DNA of 64,000 nucleotides from Paraphoma chrysanthemicola (taxonomy: Eukaryota; Ascomycota; Dothideomycetes; Pleosporales; Phaeosphaeriaceae), in the NCBI GenBank assembly GCA_020744225.1, contig JAGMWG010000018.1:868001-932000 (forward strand). Reading direction: 5' to 3'. The notes under the pieces were generated by a model that searched no databases, had not been told where the DNA came from, and saw nothing but the letters and a program-made list of their open reading frames with translations. The position numbers were made by a program, and so were the translations under genes. Positions 23,928 through 34,129 of this stretch are shown here, piece after piece. Every line of letters starts with the position of its first letter. Within the stretch, counting starts at the first letter, position 1.

Positions 23928-24533
23928 ATGGCCGGAAATTCACGTAACGCGTCCCCAACCAAGCGGCTCATGACCGAGCTACAATCATACCAATCTGATC
24001 CGAACGATGCGCTCCTCGAACTTGGGCCTGCAGATGACGATGTCATGCATTGGAGAGCAGTGATGAAGGGAGTGGTGGGTACAGCATACGAAGGTCCGTC
24101 CTCGCGCTCTGCGACTGCTGCAATCCAGCGCCGGTTGTGTCCTCTATCCCAACGCATGGAACTCTAACAATGCGCAGGTGGCCGCTGGCTTCTCGATATA
24201 CATGTTCCAACTGCCTACCCTATATCGCCTCCTTCGATCCGCTTCGTAACACCCATATGCCACCCGAACGTTGACTTCAAAACTGGCGAGATCTGCCTCG
24301 ATCTGTTGAAGACCTCCTGGACACCAGCATACACGATATCGACCACTATGACATCGATACACCAGCTCTTGACGAGCGCTGAGCCAGACAGTCCACTTAA
24401 TGTAGATATCGCACAGCTATTTCGAATTGGCGACGAGGTTGGCGCACAGAGCTTGATCAGGTTCTACACCGAGACGGAGAGATACGAGGGGAGGAAGACG
24501 GAGACCGAAAGATATGAGGGGAGAAGGCGCTGA
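23928..24533 (+). CDS. PEX4: peroxisomal ubiquitin-conjugating enzyme PEX4 (E2)
   Basis: Exons 23928..24093 and 24178..24533 encode 173 residues; the 84-bp intron runs GTCCGT...GCGCAG. Pex4 is the E2, anchored by Pex22 at the peroxisome, that monoubiquitinates the receptor Pex5 for recycling. The UBC fold is complete: RLMTELQSYQ (helix 1), GGRWLLDIHVPTAYPISPPS, RFVTPICHPNVDFKTGEICL with HPN at 84-86 and active-site Cys95, and WTPAYTISTTMTSIHQLLTS. The 'VDFKTGEICLDLLK.SWTPAYT' pattern separates Pex4 from other E2s. The last ~20 residues are two copies of TETERYEGR, a tandem 30-bp duplication (24468-24527) that does not belong to the fold. Confidence 0.92.
24468..24527 (+). repeat. 30-bp tandem duplication at the PEX4 3' end
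   Basis: Two in-frame 30-bp units (24468-24497, 24498-24527) encode TETERYEGRK and TETERYEGRR. The units differ at a few mostly synonymous positions, so the duplication is not brand new. Confidence 0.85.
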
Positions 24534-25911
24534 TACAAGAAATGTCTTGTGAACAAGCGACAAGTAGTTTAAAGGGCAGAGCGGGCATTACATCTGCATT
24601 TGCTCAGGGTTTAGGCGTTTGGCAGTGATACCTATTGTACAGGGCGAACATTTGAACAAACTCTACAATCTCCCTTGTACCCGCAACGACTCCATAAAAG
24701 CTACAAGTGCATCTCGGATTCATCGCGATGCTTAATTCCGGCTACCGCACCCGCGGAGCGCCTTCACGGCCTCCTTCCATGCCACGATCTCGTTTCAGCT
24801 ATGCGCACCTACAGTGATCGGCAGCGCGGCTCCCAAATTCAGCTCTGGGCTTGGGCGATCTACATACAACATCCTATACGGGCATACTCAAGCGACATCA
24901 ACGACGTCTTGCGACTACAAAATACAATTGCCGAAACATTTACAGCTCAGATGAACGCGCAGCCGAGTATTGCTTCTTGCGTGGCCTGTTCTTCACCGCC
25001 TATGACCCAGCCTCCACGAAAAACAGGTTACTTTGTGCCCAGCCGCGCAATTATTGCCACAAACACAGTTCACTCACATGGTGGAAGCCCCGAAGCCAAA
25101 AGCAGTACTCGATTCGAAACACACAGTATCGATCGCACAACAACTCATAGACTAGACTCCCACATCATACGCCTCAGGCATCCAAAGACCGTCTAGATCC
25201 AGGCTCTGCAGCCTTGCGTGGAAGGAGTGGTAGACAGTGGGCGGGAGCTAGTGAAATGCAAGTGTTGAAGCGATGGCGCTCGCTTGGTGCGTTAGGGTGT
25301 GGTTAGAAGCAAGTTTAGTGACGGTACGGAATTGTAAATTGCCGGAGCGAAGAGGGTGTTATTTTGGGCAGTGGGTCACGATAGCATAATTAGAAAAGCT
25401 GACTGAAGATTTGATTGAATTATAGTCGTGAAAAGGAAAAGGCTATGCAAAGGATCATGCTGAACGCCTCGCTATGCCTCGGGCGCTGAAAATGATGAAC
25501 GTGACATATCCAACCTGACCATAGTCAGGCATCCAACACCATATGGTGATGGATCCCGAAGACCCATAGAAATATGGCGCTGTTCACTGACCGTCACAGC
25601 AGAATAGACTTCACTTGACGGTCCGCCCCACTTGACTCCACAACCCTCAGCTAGTGACCCCCAAGCCACGCCCCATTGCGCCCATGTACAAGCCTCCCAC
25701 GCGAAGCTTGAGCCTCCTTTCTCGCAGCTGTACTGCAGCACCCAAGAACTCTGGACGTGCCTCGGTTCGCAGTGTCGCATCGTGGTGCGTCGTCCTTCGT
25801 GCTTCGACATCTAACATCCCAATGCGGCGTACAGGAGAGGTTACGCGAGCTGCGGAGTAGGTAGCGTGGCTGGCTGCGATTCCTGCGGATACTGGTGATG
25901 GCGCATCTGCA
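24534..25911. other. gene-poor stretch
   Basis: This is 1378 bp between convergent PEX4 and the 25912 gene. A 173-codon plus ORF (24675-25196) and a 112-codon minus ORF (25472-25810) are present but have no recognisable domain or typical protein composition. I see no repeat. Confidence 0.45.
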
Positions 25912-26520
25912 TCAGCCCGTAGCTACAGTCCACTGTGTGCGACGCCAGCCATGGTTCGAGACCGTGGTTGTACCGCAGAGTGTCGATTCCTGTGCTCGAA
26001 TGCCGTTCACTGAGATGCGGCGAGTGTAGGGTACAGTATATTTTTCTTCCGTGTCCAGATCAGAGGCATCGTGAGAGTCTCTTCGGATGTTTGGCAGTGG
26101 GTAATATGGTGCATCATATGGTCCAGGGAGCGGTGTTGGTGGCGCTATCCATGGGAACACCGGGTTGAGATCTGGTTGTGAAAGCTCTTGTCGGAGTGCG
26201 TGAAGATGTTGATGTGGAACTTCTGGCTGGCTGGGAAAGCCTTGTTTCTCAGTGATTGTTTGACATGAATCTGCTTCCTTCTCTTGAACCAATCTCTCGT
26301 TATCCAGTCTTCTCTTTCTTCGTAGTAACAAGACCGCGTACGACTTGACAGCAGTTGCGACAATCGAAATGAACAGCAGAATTTTGAAGAAGTTGCCGGA
26401 ATCATGAGATAACGTCCAACTCTCTATCTGAGAAAGACTTTTGGCTATTGTATGTGGTGCCATGGCTGGTAAGAGTGCAAGTGGGATATACCAAAAAGGT
26501 TGAGATGCTCGGCTCGGCAT
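25912..26520 (-). CDS. single-pass membrane protein, function unknown
   Basis: One exon encodes 202 residues. A single hydrophobic helix lies at about 44-66 (FFKILLFISIVATAVKSYAV), followed at once by LLLRRKRRLDNERL, so by the positive-inside rule the C-terminal part should be cytosolic. The cytosolic tail has a Pro/Tyr-rich patch (PVFPWIAPPTPLPGPYDAPY) and a polar end with TRRISVNGIRAQ. I recall similar Pro-rich patches in uncharacterised filamentous-fungal proteins but can name no function. A weaker hydrophobic stretch near the start (YIPLALLPAMA) is too short to be a clear signal. Other in-frame ATGs (M20) are possible starts. Confidence 0.6.
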   Translation of the reverse strand: MPSRASQPFWYIPLALLPAMAPHTIAKSLSQIESWTLSHDSGNFFKILLFISIVATAVKSYAVLLLRRKRRLDNERLVQEKEADSCQTITEKQGFPSQPEVPHQHLHALRQELSQPDLNPVFPWIAPPTPLPGPYDAPYYPLPNIRRDSHDASDLDTEEKYTVPYTRRISVNGIRAQESTLCGTTTVSNHGWRRTQWTVATG

Positions 26521-28998
26521 AAGAGAGAGTGGGATGTGCTGCAGGCGTCCGGGACTATTGACCAGTCAGTGTGGGAGGGGATACGATGCCTTTCATAGAA
26601 CCCACAACGAAAGCCGGGAGAACCGTTAGCATAAGCGCTAGGGTGTGAGTCCTTCCGGGGCAGGGTCAGCTAGTAATATGGACCGTGAAGTTGTTCCTGT
26701 AGGATTAGCACCAGGGTATAAATAAATGGTTGGCTATTTAAAGGCGGGTCGGATGCCAGGACAATGCATCGATCGCCAGAACGAGCGCTATCTTCATTGT
26801 ACATATAAGGGCCCGGCGAACAAGCCATAGTTCCCTTCAGATCGAATTGAATCCGGTCCTCAGGGCCTGAAACGTTGGATGAACAGGCTAGCGGCGTCAT
26901 GCTCGGATTGTACGCTGATGGCAGCCGCAAAGTGAAGCGTCGCCGTCGCCTTGATCGACAGGCGGGCAAAAGGTTCGTAATTCTCAGCTGTGACGAATAG
27001 CGCCTGTGGAAGCAACACAGCACAAGGCTGCTAGGGTAGGCATGGTTCGGTGGCAGTTTCAGCAGCGCATCCAGTATTCTCATGTCTTGGCAAGAAGATG
27101 TTCAGCTGAAAAGTGCATCGTGGCGTCGCTTTGTGGCGCCGTGAGCAAGGTGCACGGATCCCACCGGCAAGGAAGGTCCGATCTCAATCCCTGCCCTCTC
27201 ATCAACGGCGAGCTGGCTCCACGCCCCTGGACCAACTTTACGTCGGATCTTTTGCCCGCCACGGCGTTTCGTTGCGCGATCGCGGGTGTTGAAGAGGCGT
27301 TTGATGTCGGGCACGGTCTCGTGAGGAGATCGAGCGGCCAGTCAGCTGCATTCCAAACGCCAACCGAGCTCTAAGCAGCATGTCGTGTGCGCCTTAGGCG
27401 GAATCGAGCAATCCGAGCAGGACGTTCACACAATCTAAAACAAAATACGAACAGGGTAAACTGCGGCGGACGAATGTCATACTTCCACTGAAGCGGTCCT
27501 GTCATTCATTTTTGCGGGGATATGCCCACTTCAAAGATGTCCTGCATCCTAAGCGCTTCCAAACACATCAGAGGCTTCGAATACGCGAAAATGGCTTGGT
27601 GGCTGCTGTCACTTCTATGTTTGTCGTCTGGCACCCAAGATATCTTCCGAAGAGTACCTGATCTAGACAGTCACTGCACACCAGGCTCCGTTCATGATTT
27701 GCCCGCACCACCTGAGCTCTGGCTATGCCTTGAGGCGTTTACCGAGAGACCGAGAGAGGTTTTCAAGAGCTGGGGAAAAGGTTGGACGAGTCCTACTTAC
27801 TAGCATATGCCAAGTCGCCGTCAAACGCTTCCGCTCGGCGAGCTGGCTGCAGAGCGGAATTTTCCAGTATTGCAACTGCATTGGAGAACCACATTCCGCT
27901 ACGTGCCGCCATATTTCCTCAGACGGCCTCTCCGATCCAACAGTAGCTGCTATGACGTTGTTCGCCTCAAGTGGGTGATCTACGAGATTACCAGTAACAA
28001 CTGTTTTGCGGCACACGATCTGGATTCCAGCTGCATCAGCAACACCAACGGGTAAAATCGAAGCTGATGTCTCTATAGACTCCTGTTTACCTTCGGATCA
28101 ATGTCACCCCGCAACTCATTACCAACAAGGGGTACGGACTCGCCGTTCGTAGGGCTGAAGTATCAGGCATCCAGACCTGGGACTAGTCTGGGGCTGACAT
28201 CTCACAACATTGCTCCACTGGGCTGACCAGAGATGAGTATACTAAGGCAACTGCATCCTTTTCCACGTGTCGCAGATCATTTGCCTTTCGAGTAGAGCTA
28301 GCCTACAAAGCTCATCACGGCATCGCCGTTTGCCACATGATGAGCACGTGACATGGCTCTCACCACGTTGCCTCGATTAGGCAAGTGCTCGTTTGATGTT
28401 TCTTCTGCCTACACAGCGCATATGGCGTCTTGATCGACAAAGAATTTCCTTCGAGCTGAACGTACGCAATCTCAGCATCCAGAGACACCTTCTGCCGCGC
28501 GTCAGGTGAGTGGTGCTAGAGCAGCAAGCTTCATGCACAGCCACATCATCTGTCGACAAGAAGGGGTTGCAGGAGACCCGTCTTCGTGACACAGCCCGCA
28601 TTCCGGCCAAGTAGCGTGATTAGTCCCTGGATCACCGGCCTTCTCAACACGTTCTCGGCACTTTCGTGGGACGCTTCTTAGCTGCGCCTCGCTCATTCCT
28701 TGCATCACGGTCGGGAGGCCGTTAGCTGCATCACGCCTGATGAGTACATGGCATAGAATTCAATCTTGCAATTGCGCGCCCTTCAGGCATTAGGTACTCG
28801 GACGAATGCACATGAGACCACAACGTAAGCTGTAGTATGAGGCAGATGATAAAGCATTTCTACCAATGACCAAACAGCATGCAAAATCCCTCCCAGCATC
28901 CCTTGTATCATGACAAATCAATCCGCCTAGGAATCAGCGCATCCCTGACGCATACACTCCAGTGTCCAAGGTCTGTTCATCGAGGCCTTCAAAACAAA
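26521..28998. other. gene-poor stretch, 2.5 kb
   Basis: No convincing gene was found. Short ORFs occur on both strands. One at 27591-27803 would encode about 70 residues starting MAWWLLSLLCLSSG, which looks like a signal peptide but has nothing else to support it. I saw no long repeats or transposase motifs by eye. Confidence 0.45.
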
Positions 28999-30617
28999 TC
29001 AGACATTCGTGCTCAACCGATGAACTACCGGAACGGAACTTGGCGGCAAACTTCCGTACTCCGTTATGACCATGTTGATGTAATGCGCAGGTGTGACATC
29101 GTAGAGAACCTGCAAATGATGCAGGTTCTTGGAATCTTCGATCCACTTAAGCACATCTGTAGTGTCCGCTTTTTCATTCTCTAGGCCGTTCTTCTCTTCG
29201 TTCTTCGAGGTTGGTAGCAGCGACTTCAGAGGCAACAGTTCTCGTCTCTCAGACTCCGATAGTAGCTCTTCAGCGGGTGCGACTTCGTTACCGACAATTG
29301 AATCGAGCGCGACCTTCTCGGTGAACTTGACAGACTGGCAAAGTACAATGACTGGTAACGAATGCGAGCTTGCCAGCATAGACACCAGCGCTGTGCCGAC
29401 GCGGGAGTAGAGACGGCCATTCGACATCATTGCATGTGCTCCAAGTAGGACCTTAGTTGCATCTTTGACCGCGTGTGAGGAGCCAGTGATGAGATAGTAG
29501 CGCACACTAATGCCGGCATTGGCGAGTTTGCGCGCCAATTGCTTGCCTTCGAACAGAGGTTTCGAGTCCACTACGATGACGGAGAATTCGGTGCCGGCCT
29601 TGTGGGCTTGCACGAGTGCTTGCTCAACGATCGAAGAAGCAGCGTATGTGAGGACCACGTCACCATTTTCGATCTTTGTGGCGGCCAGATCGCGAATCAG
29701 CTTGTCAGCTGCCGTCACTCGCTCACGGATGAATATGTCTATTTCTTCTAAGAGATCCCGCTTGGCTTCGTTTTCGGGAGTAGAGGGGTCGATCTTGATT
29801 ATAACTATGTAAATGGTCAATTGCTTGCTCATGGTGAATTTGCGTGCCAGGCCAAACTTTGGGTAGCAGTTCTTTGTTGGCATAGACCAATATCTTGTAT
29901 CTTTGCCTTGCCGTGTGGTGAGAAATTTGAAGAAGACTTACTGTCTTTGAGGTACCGAATAGCATTGCCCATGCTGATGCTTAGTGGCCTGCAGCTCTTC
30001 AGGAACTCGATTTGCGGACTCAGGTGGTGGCTTGTGAGATGTCGAGCTAAGCTTGTGCCTGGAGGTGTCTGATAGTCGCTAATGACAGCCTTGAAGGCCA
30101 ACATCATGGCTACCATCCGTGCCGTACTACCACAGATAGCGTAGCTACTATATTGAAGTCCAAGCGCGAGTATCGCAGGGTGCACATCTTTTGATGCTCC
30201 GCTCATCGATTGCTGTTTGGGCTGGCTGTACAGATGCCCAAAGAACAATCCAGTCTGCTTCGCTTCTTTCCTTGGTTTCTTATCTGCTTCTTTCACGACA
30301 GGTACGTTTGGATTCGACGGCCGTCGACGAATCGGCAACGGTTTTGACTTGTCATCCTTCGGTGTTTGCTTCGAATCTCTTTGTTGCTTCTGGCCCTCCC
30401 TGCCTGGTCCGGATTGCGACTTCGGAGTTGGATCTGTCGCTTTTGCTTGTGCTCTCCGAGCTTGTTTCTCGGCTTTCGCAAGTTTCTTTAACTCTGCTGG
30501 CGAAAGTTTTGGGGTCGTAGCTGTAGTATCACCATTCGCGGCTACAGGAGCATCTCTCGTAGGCGCCTGTACCTCCACAGGAGGCACCTGTAGTGCTTCA
30601 GCAACTGCAGGCTCTGA
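28999..30617 (-). CDS. GCD2: translation initiation factor eIF2B subunit delta
   Basis: Exons 30617..29942 and 29804..28999 encode 493 residues; the 137-bp intron (GTAAGT...TACATAG) is the longest assigned here. eIF2B is the GDP-GTP exchange factor for eIF2, and delta (Gcd2) belongs to its regulatory part, which senses phosphorylated eIF2 alpha. The N-terminal ~150 residues are a charged, Ala/Lys-rich tail (LSPAELKKLAKAEKQARRAQ). The IF-2B fold starts near VHPAILALGLQYSSYAICGS and includes SRPLSISMGNAIRYLKD-like, DVVLTYAASSIVEQAL, FSVIVVDSKPLFEGKQLARK and GAHAMMSNGRLYSRVGTALV motifs. It ends near ITEYGSLPPSSVPVVHR. An in-frame ATG at 30653 would add 12 residues; I prefer the start MSEPAVAEAL. 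It is divergent from the SAF1-like gene. Confidence 0.93.
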
Positions 30618-31030
30618 CATTGGCAGGACCTTCTCGGAATGGGGCTTCTTCAATCAGGCGACGCAGTCCTAAGTTTGGTCTGGGAGTTTGGCGGGGCAAA
30701 TGTGGTCTATCCGCCCGAAAAATCCCCGCGAGAATTATTGTGATTGCTGACACGTGTTATTGGTCAAGTCGAGGAAGTTTGCTGCAATCTTCAAGCCTGT
30801 CACTTGGCGAATCTGGATTTCTGATAGAGTCGTGAGCGTTTCGTGGATTATTGAGTCAGACAGGTGCTAGACTGTATAGAGACTGGCGTGCCAAGAGCGG
30901 GGACAATCCGCACTTATCTCCGGGGCTGTTGCGTCATCGAGCATCAGTCCAGGGAATTGGCTCTTACCTGTTCATTTTGGTCTACCAAAGTTACCACGAA
31001 GTGAATTCATACATTACATTCGGAGCAAAA
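30618..31030. promoter_or_regulatory. divergent promoter, eIF2B delta / SAF1-like
   Basis: A 413-bp interval lies between divergent starts. No clear TATA or uORF-rich leader was recognised, apart from an upstream in-frame ATG at 30851 for the SAF1-like gene, which I do not use. Confidence 0.5.
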
Positions 31031-32995
31031 ATGCCAGAAAAGAAAACTTCGCTCACGGATTTGCCCTTGGACATTCTCGTCGATATCTGGCCCTACCTCG
31101 ACGCGAAGAGCTTCCTCTCACTATGCAGCACGTGCAGATCATTCCAACAACCATCTATACGGTTGGATCCAGCATACTGGAGCTATGCCACTCGAAGTAC
31201 CTTTCGTATACCTAATCAGCCCGTTGTTCAACATGATGGCGTCCGATGGCAGAACATGTTCCGCCGCTTGCTCACACAGAGCCGCGTCTTCACGTGGGGG
31301 AATAATGAGCATAGTCGACTAGGTCACAGCTACGATGAGCGCGTGCACGGAATTCCCGCGATGCCCCGAGTCATACGACCTGGGAGATTTAGAATGAACA
31401 CTCGCTGCTCGTTTCCTACTGAGATGGAGGACACTCGTAACCTCGGTGTCATTGCTGATATGCAATGCGGGTAAGAGAGTTAGAATCTTAAATCATCACC
31501 GAGTCTTGCTAACTGGAGCAGGGGCTGGTCAACAACATTGCTGACAGCGAAGGGCTCATTGCATGCAGTGGGTGTCCTCGATGGAGGCAGAGTGTTTGCC
31601 GCAATCGAGCGACTGAAACCGCTTGGGTTTCCAGCAGGCTACCCATCCTCTTCGGCGAACTCTCAGTACGATGAACCAGCGATCGCTATCCGTCAATTCT
31701 CAGCAGGTCGCTCGCACGTATTAGCAGTGTCCGACACAGGCAGAATATGGTCATGGTATCATGTCAAGAATCCAGCGCTGCATGTCAAGTTTACCGGTTT
31801 GGATATCAAGGAGTCATCTATAATGAAAGAGGGCCCGAATGTTTCTGCGTATGGACGAGTGAGACAAGTCGTAGCCGGCTGGAGTCGTAGCTCAGCTTAT
31901 ATCGGGGGTGTAGGAATCGTTGTGTGGGATCCTGTCGAACGAGACCAAGATGAAGAGACTACGGACACAATGCTAGTCTTACAGCATTCTGAAGTGCCGA
32001 AGACTGGTTTTCAGCGTACCAAGGACGCGCGTGGACAGTCTGAAGAGGAGAAGGCCCTCGGTCATGAAGTGGGAGCTGTATTGAACTACATCATTCTCGA
32101 GCATTTCGTGGTGTTTGCCACGGACATTGGCAAGATATTTTGTGGCCGGTTTGGCGAGCAAAATACAGTGGAGGATATCGTCGAACTCCGAGCTCTACGC
32201 AGCGACCCAAGACTCCCATTAGACGTACAAGGATCGTTTCGACGTTTCGCTGTCTTCAAGGATAAGGCAGTTGTTACCAGTGATCAGACGTATCTGGAAG
32301 CGCTTTGGAGTCGCAGGCACAACGCGCTAGATGATGACTACACTACGGGTCTACACAAGATTCCTGCTTTGCAGAACAACGACGTGATCTCGGTTGCATT
32401 TGGCGACTACCACTATCTTGCGCTCCACTCGAATGGTACAATTACATCATTTGGGAAAGAGCTGCAAGCCAGCGGTGCACTTGGTCTGGGAGGCGAAGCA
32501 GACGATGAAGGACATGCCAGAGGCATCATCTACGAAAGGTTCAACCACGATGGTCGCCTCCTTCCCCATGCATATACATGCGGTCGCCAGGTTTGGTTTG
32601 ACCACAAGAAACAAGAATGGCTCCGCCACCTTGTGAAGGGCGGCAACGATCCCGAGGAAGCGAATGAGCGGATATCACTGTTCCGATCGCAACACAATGT
32701 ACAGGGTGAGGTCAGCGAGTGGATTGAACAGGAAGGAAGAGCTTGGGATGCACTACGCATTGGTGACGATGGGTTGAGTGCGTATTTCGCACTCGGCATC
32801 AGCGCGGCCGGCTGGCATTCTGGCGCTTTGATGTTGGTCAATGAAGAACTTGCAAGCCAAGAGTCTGTTGAAACTCATGAGCCTGAATCATTTCCACGCC
32901 TCAGGCTCTCCGATGGCTCAGAAATGCCAGGTACAAAGGACTTTGACTCGTGGAGAGAGCCACGTCCGGAGTGGAACTTTGATCTTCAAATCTAG
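31031..32995 (+). CDS. SAF1: F-box / RCC1-repeat protein, SAF1-like SCF adaptor
   Basis: Exons 31031..31470 and 31522..32995 encode 637 residues; the 51-bp intron starts GTAAGA. An F-box occupies residues 8-45 (LTDLPLDILVDIWPYLDAKS, then FLSLCSTCRSF). RCC1-type beta-propeller repeats follow: SRVFTWGNNEHSRLGHS, GWSTTLLTAKGSLHAVGVLD, RQFSAGRSHVLAVSDTGRIW, then ISVAFGDYHYLALHSNGTIT and SFGKELQASGALGLGG. F-box proteins with RCC1 propellers act as substrate receptors of SCF ubiquitin ligases. Yeast Saf1 targets adenine deaminase and vacuolar proteins; the substrate here is unknown. The ATG sits in caaaATGcc context directly before the F-box. Confidence 0.88.
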
Positions 32996-34129
32996 CAATA
33001 TAGGTAGCATTTGACGCGTTACCACGAATGCATTGGCTTGACTATCCGAGAGGCTTCGTCAGCAAAGGGAACCTCTGTATTCTCTACTCACTCTGAACAT
33101 GAGTCGATCAATCATTGAGTGACTACGTTCAGCCAGAACGGTGGACTACATCCAATAGTTTACTCGACTCGGTGTAGGTAACCGCAGCTCGGTCGAGGGA
33201 CCTGCTTGCCTCAGTCATCACCCAACAAACGCGGCAATGTCTCGCTAACACTGATTCTGGTGTTATTGACGTACTTTTGGGCAAGATATATTCAGCCGCT
33301 TGGTTCTGCAATTCGGCCAGTCGTCATCAGTCAGCAGTTCCTAGAGGTTTCCGCATCTCTTATAGGCGTAGGTGAACACCAAAAAATTGTTGAAAGCCTC
33401 CAAGCTACTATAACCATTTATCATTAGTAGCTCGTAAAAATATTTACCTTATCAAATTGTTCAAAGTACGTAGTAACTCTCTAGGGCACTACTATGCAGG
33501 GTGCACGGCCGAAAATATTTAGCCTACTTTTGGGGCTTTGCATCCTATGTGTATGTGTTAGCAAAAGTACAGAGAGAACGGGGTTTGAGGAAGTTTGTGT
33601 GAAATTTGTTGCATGTTTGGACACGGAATACAGCCATCGAAACACTTTTCTGTAAGATGTGACGGGCCGCTGCGGCACTCTCGGACCTGGCAAGTTGATT
33701 TGTAGTATTTAGACTGTCGGAGTAGTGCTCGAATTCACAATATAATGGACATCTGTCAGCCGGTAAGTGTGGCATAAGTTGCGAGGCATTGAATTGTGGA
33801 AGTGACGGGTGCGGAAAGGGTGGTTAAGGTCGCATATGGAACAGCCCTGTCGAGTCAAACACTCTGGCTACACTGACTTGTGGTGACGTGTGGATTCGTT
33901 GTATTGTACAACTTTCGATTTAGAACAAAGTCATGGAATTCAACCTTGAAAACATATTGAATCCATCATTTACCTTCAGGAGATGTTGCCATCTGCCAAC
34001 AGGCCAATATGTAATACAGTACGAATAACAAGCGATAGAACTGGATGCCGGAATTGGGATCATGAAATAGCCCTTCCTTCCATCAATATACTTGAGAGAT
34101 TATCGTCTCGGCTGCCACTGCCGTACCGG
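32996..34129. other. convergent intergenic region with a MITE-like element
   Basis: This 1134-bp, partly AT-rich gap lies between convergent genes. It contains the inverted-repeat element at 33280-33524 with its target duplication. No gene was recognised. Confidence 0.6.
33272..33532. mobile_element. MITE-like element with 8-bp target-site duplication
   Basis: The element spans 33280-33524 (245 bp). It is flanked by a perfect direct repeat TACTTTTG (33272-33279 and 33525-33532); the match extends to a ninth base (G). The ends form imperfect terminal inverted repeats: the left end begins GGCAAGATATATTCAGCCG, and the right end read on the minus strand begins GGCTAAATATTTTCGGCCG, identical at 15 of 19 positions. 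No ORF lies inside. An 8-bp duplication with short inverted ends and no coding capacity fits a non-autonomous hAT-like element, though the terminal bases are not the classic hAT ones. Related sequence occurs at 43436 and 44067. Confidence 0.75.

Noticed and set aside
24675..25196. 173-codon plus ORF downstream of PEX4
   Set aside because: Composition resembles random translation (many Ser, Arg, His, Cys), with no domain and no splice partner. The minus strand was also read and gave nothing consistent.
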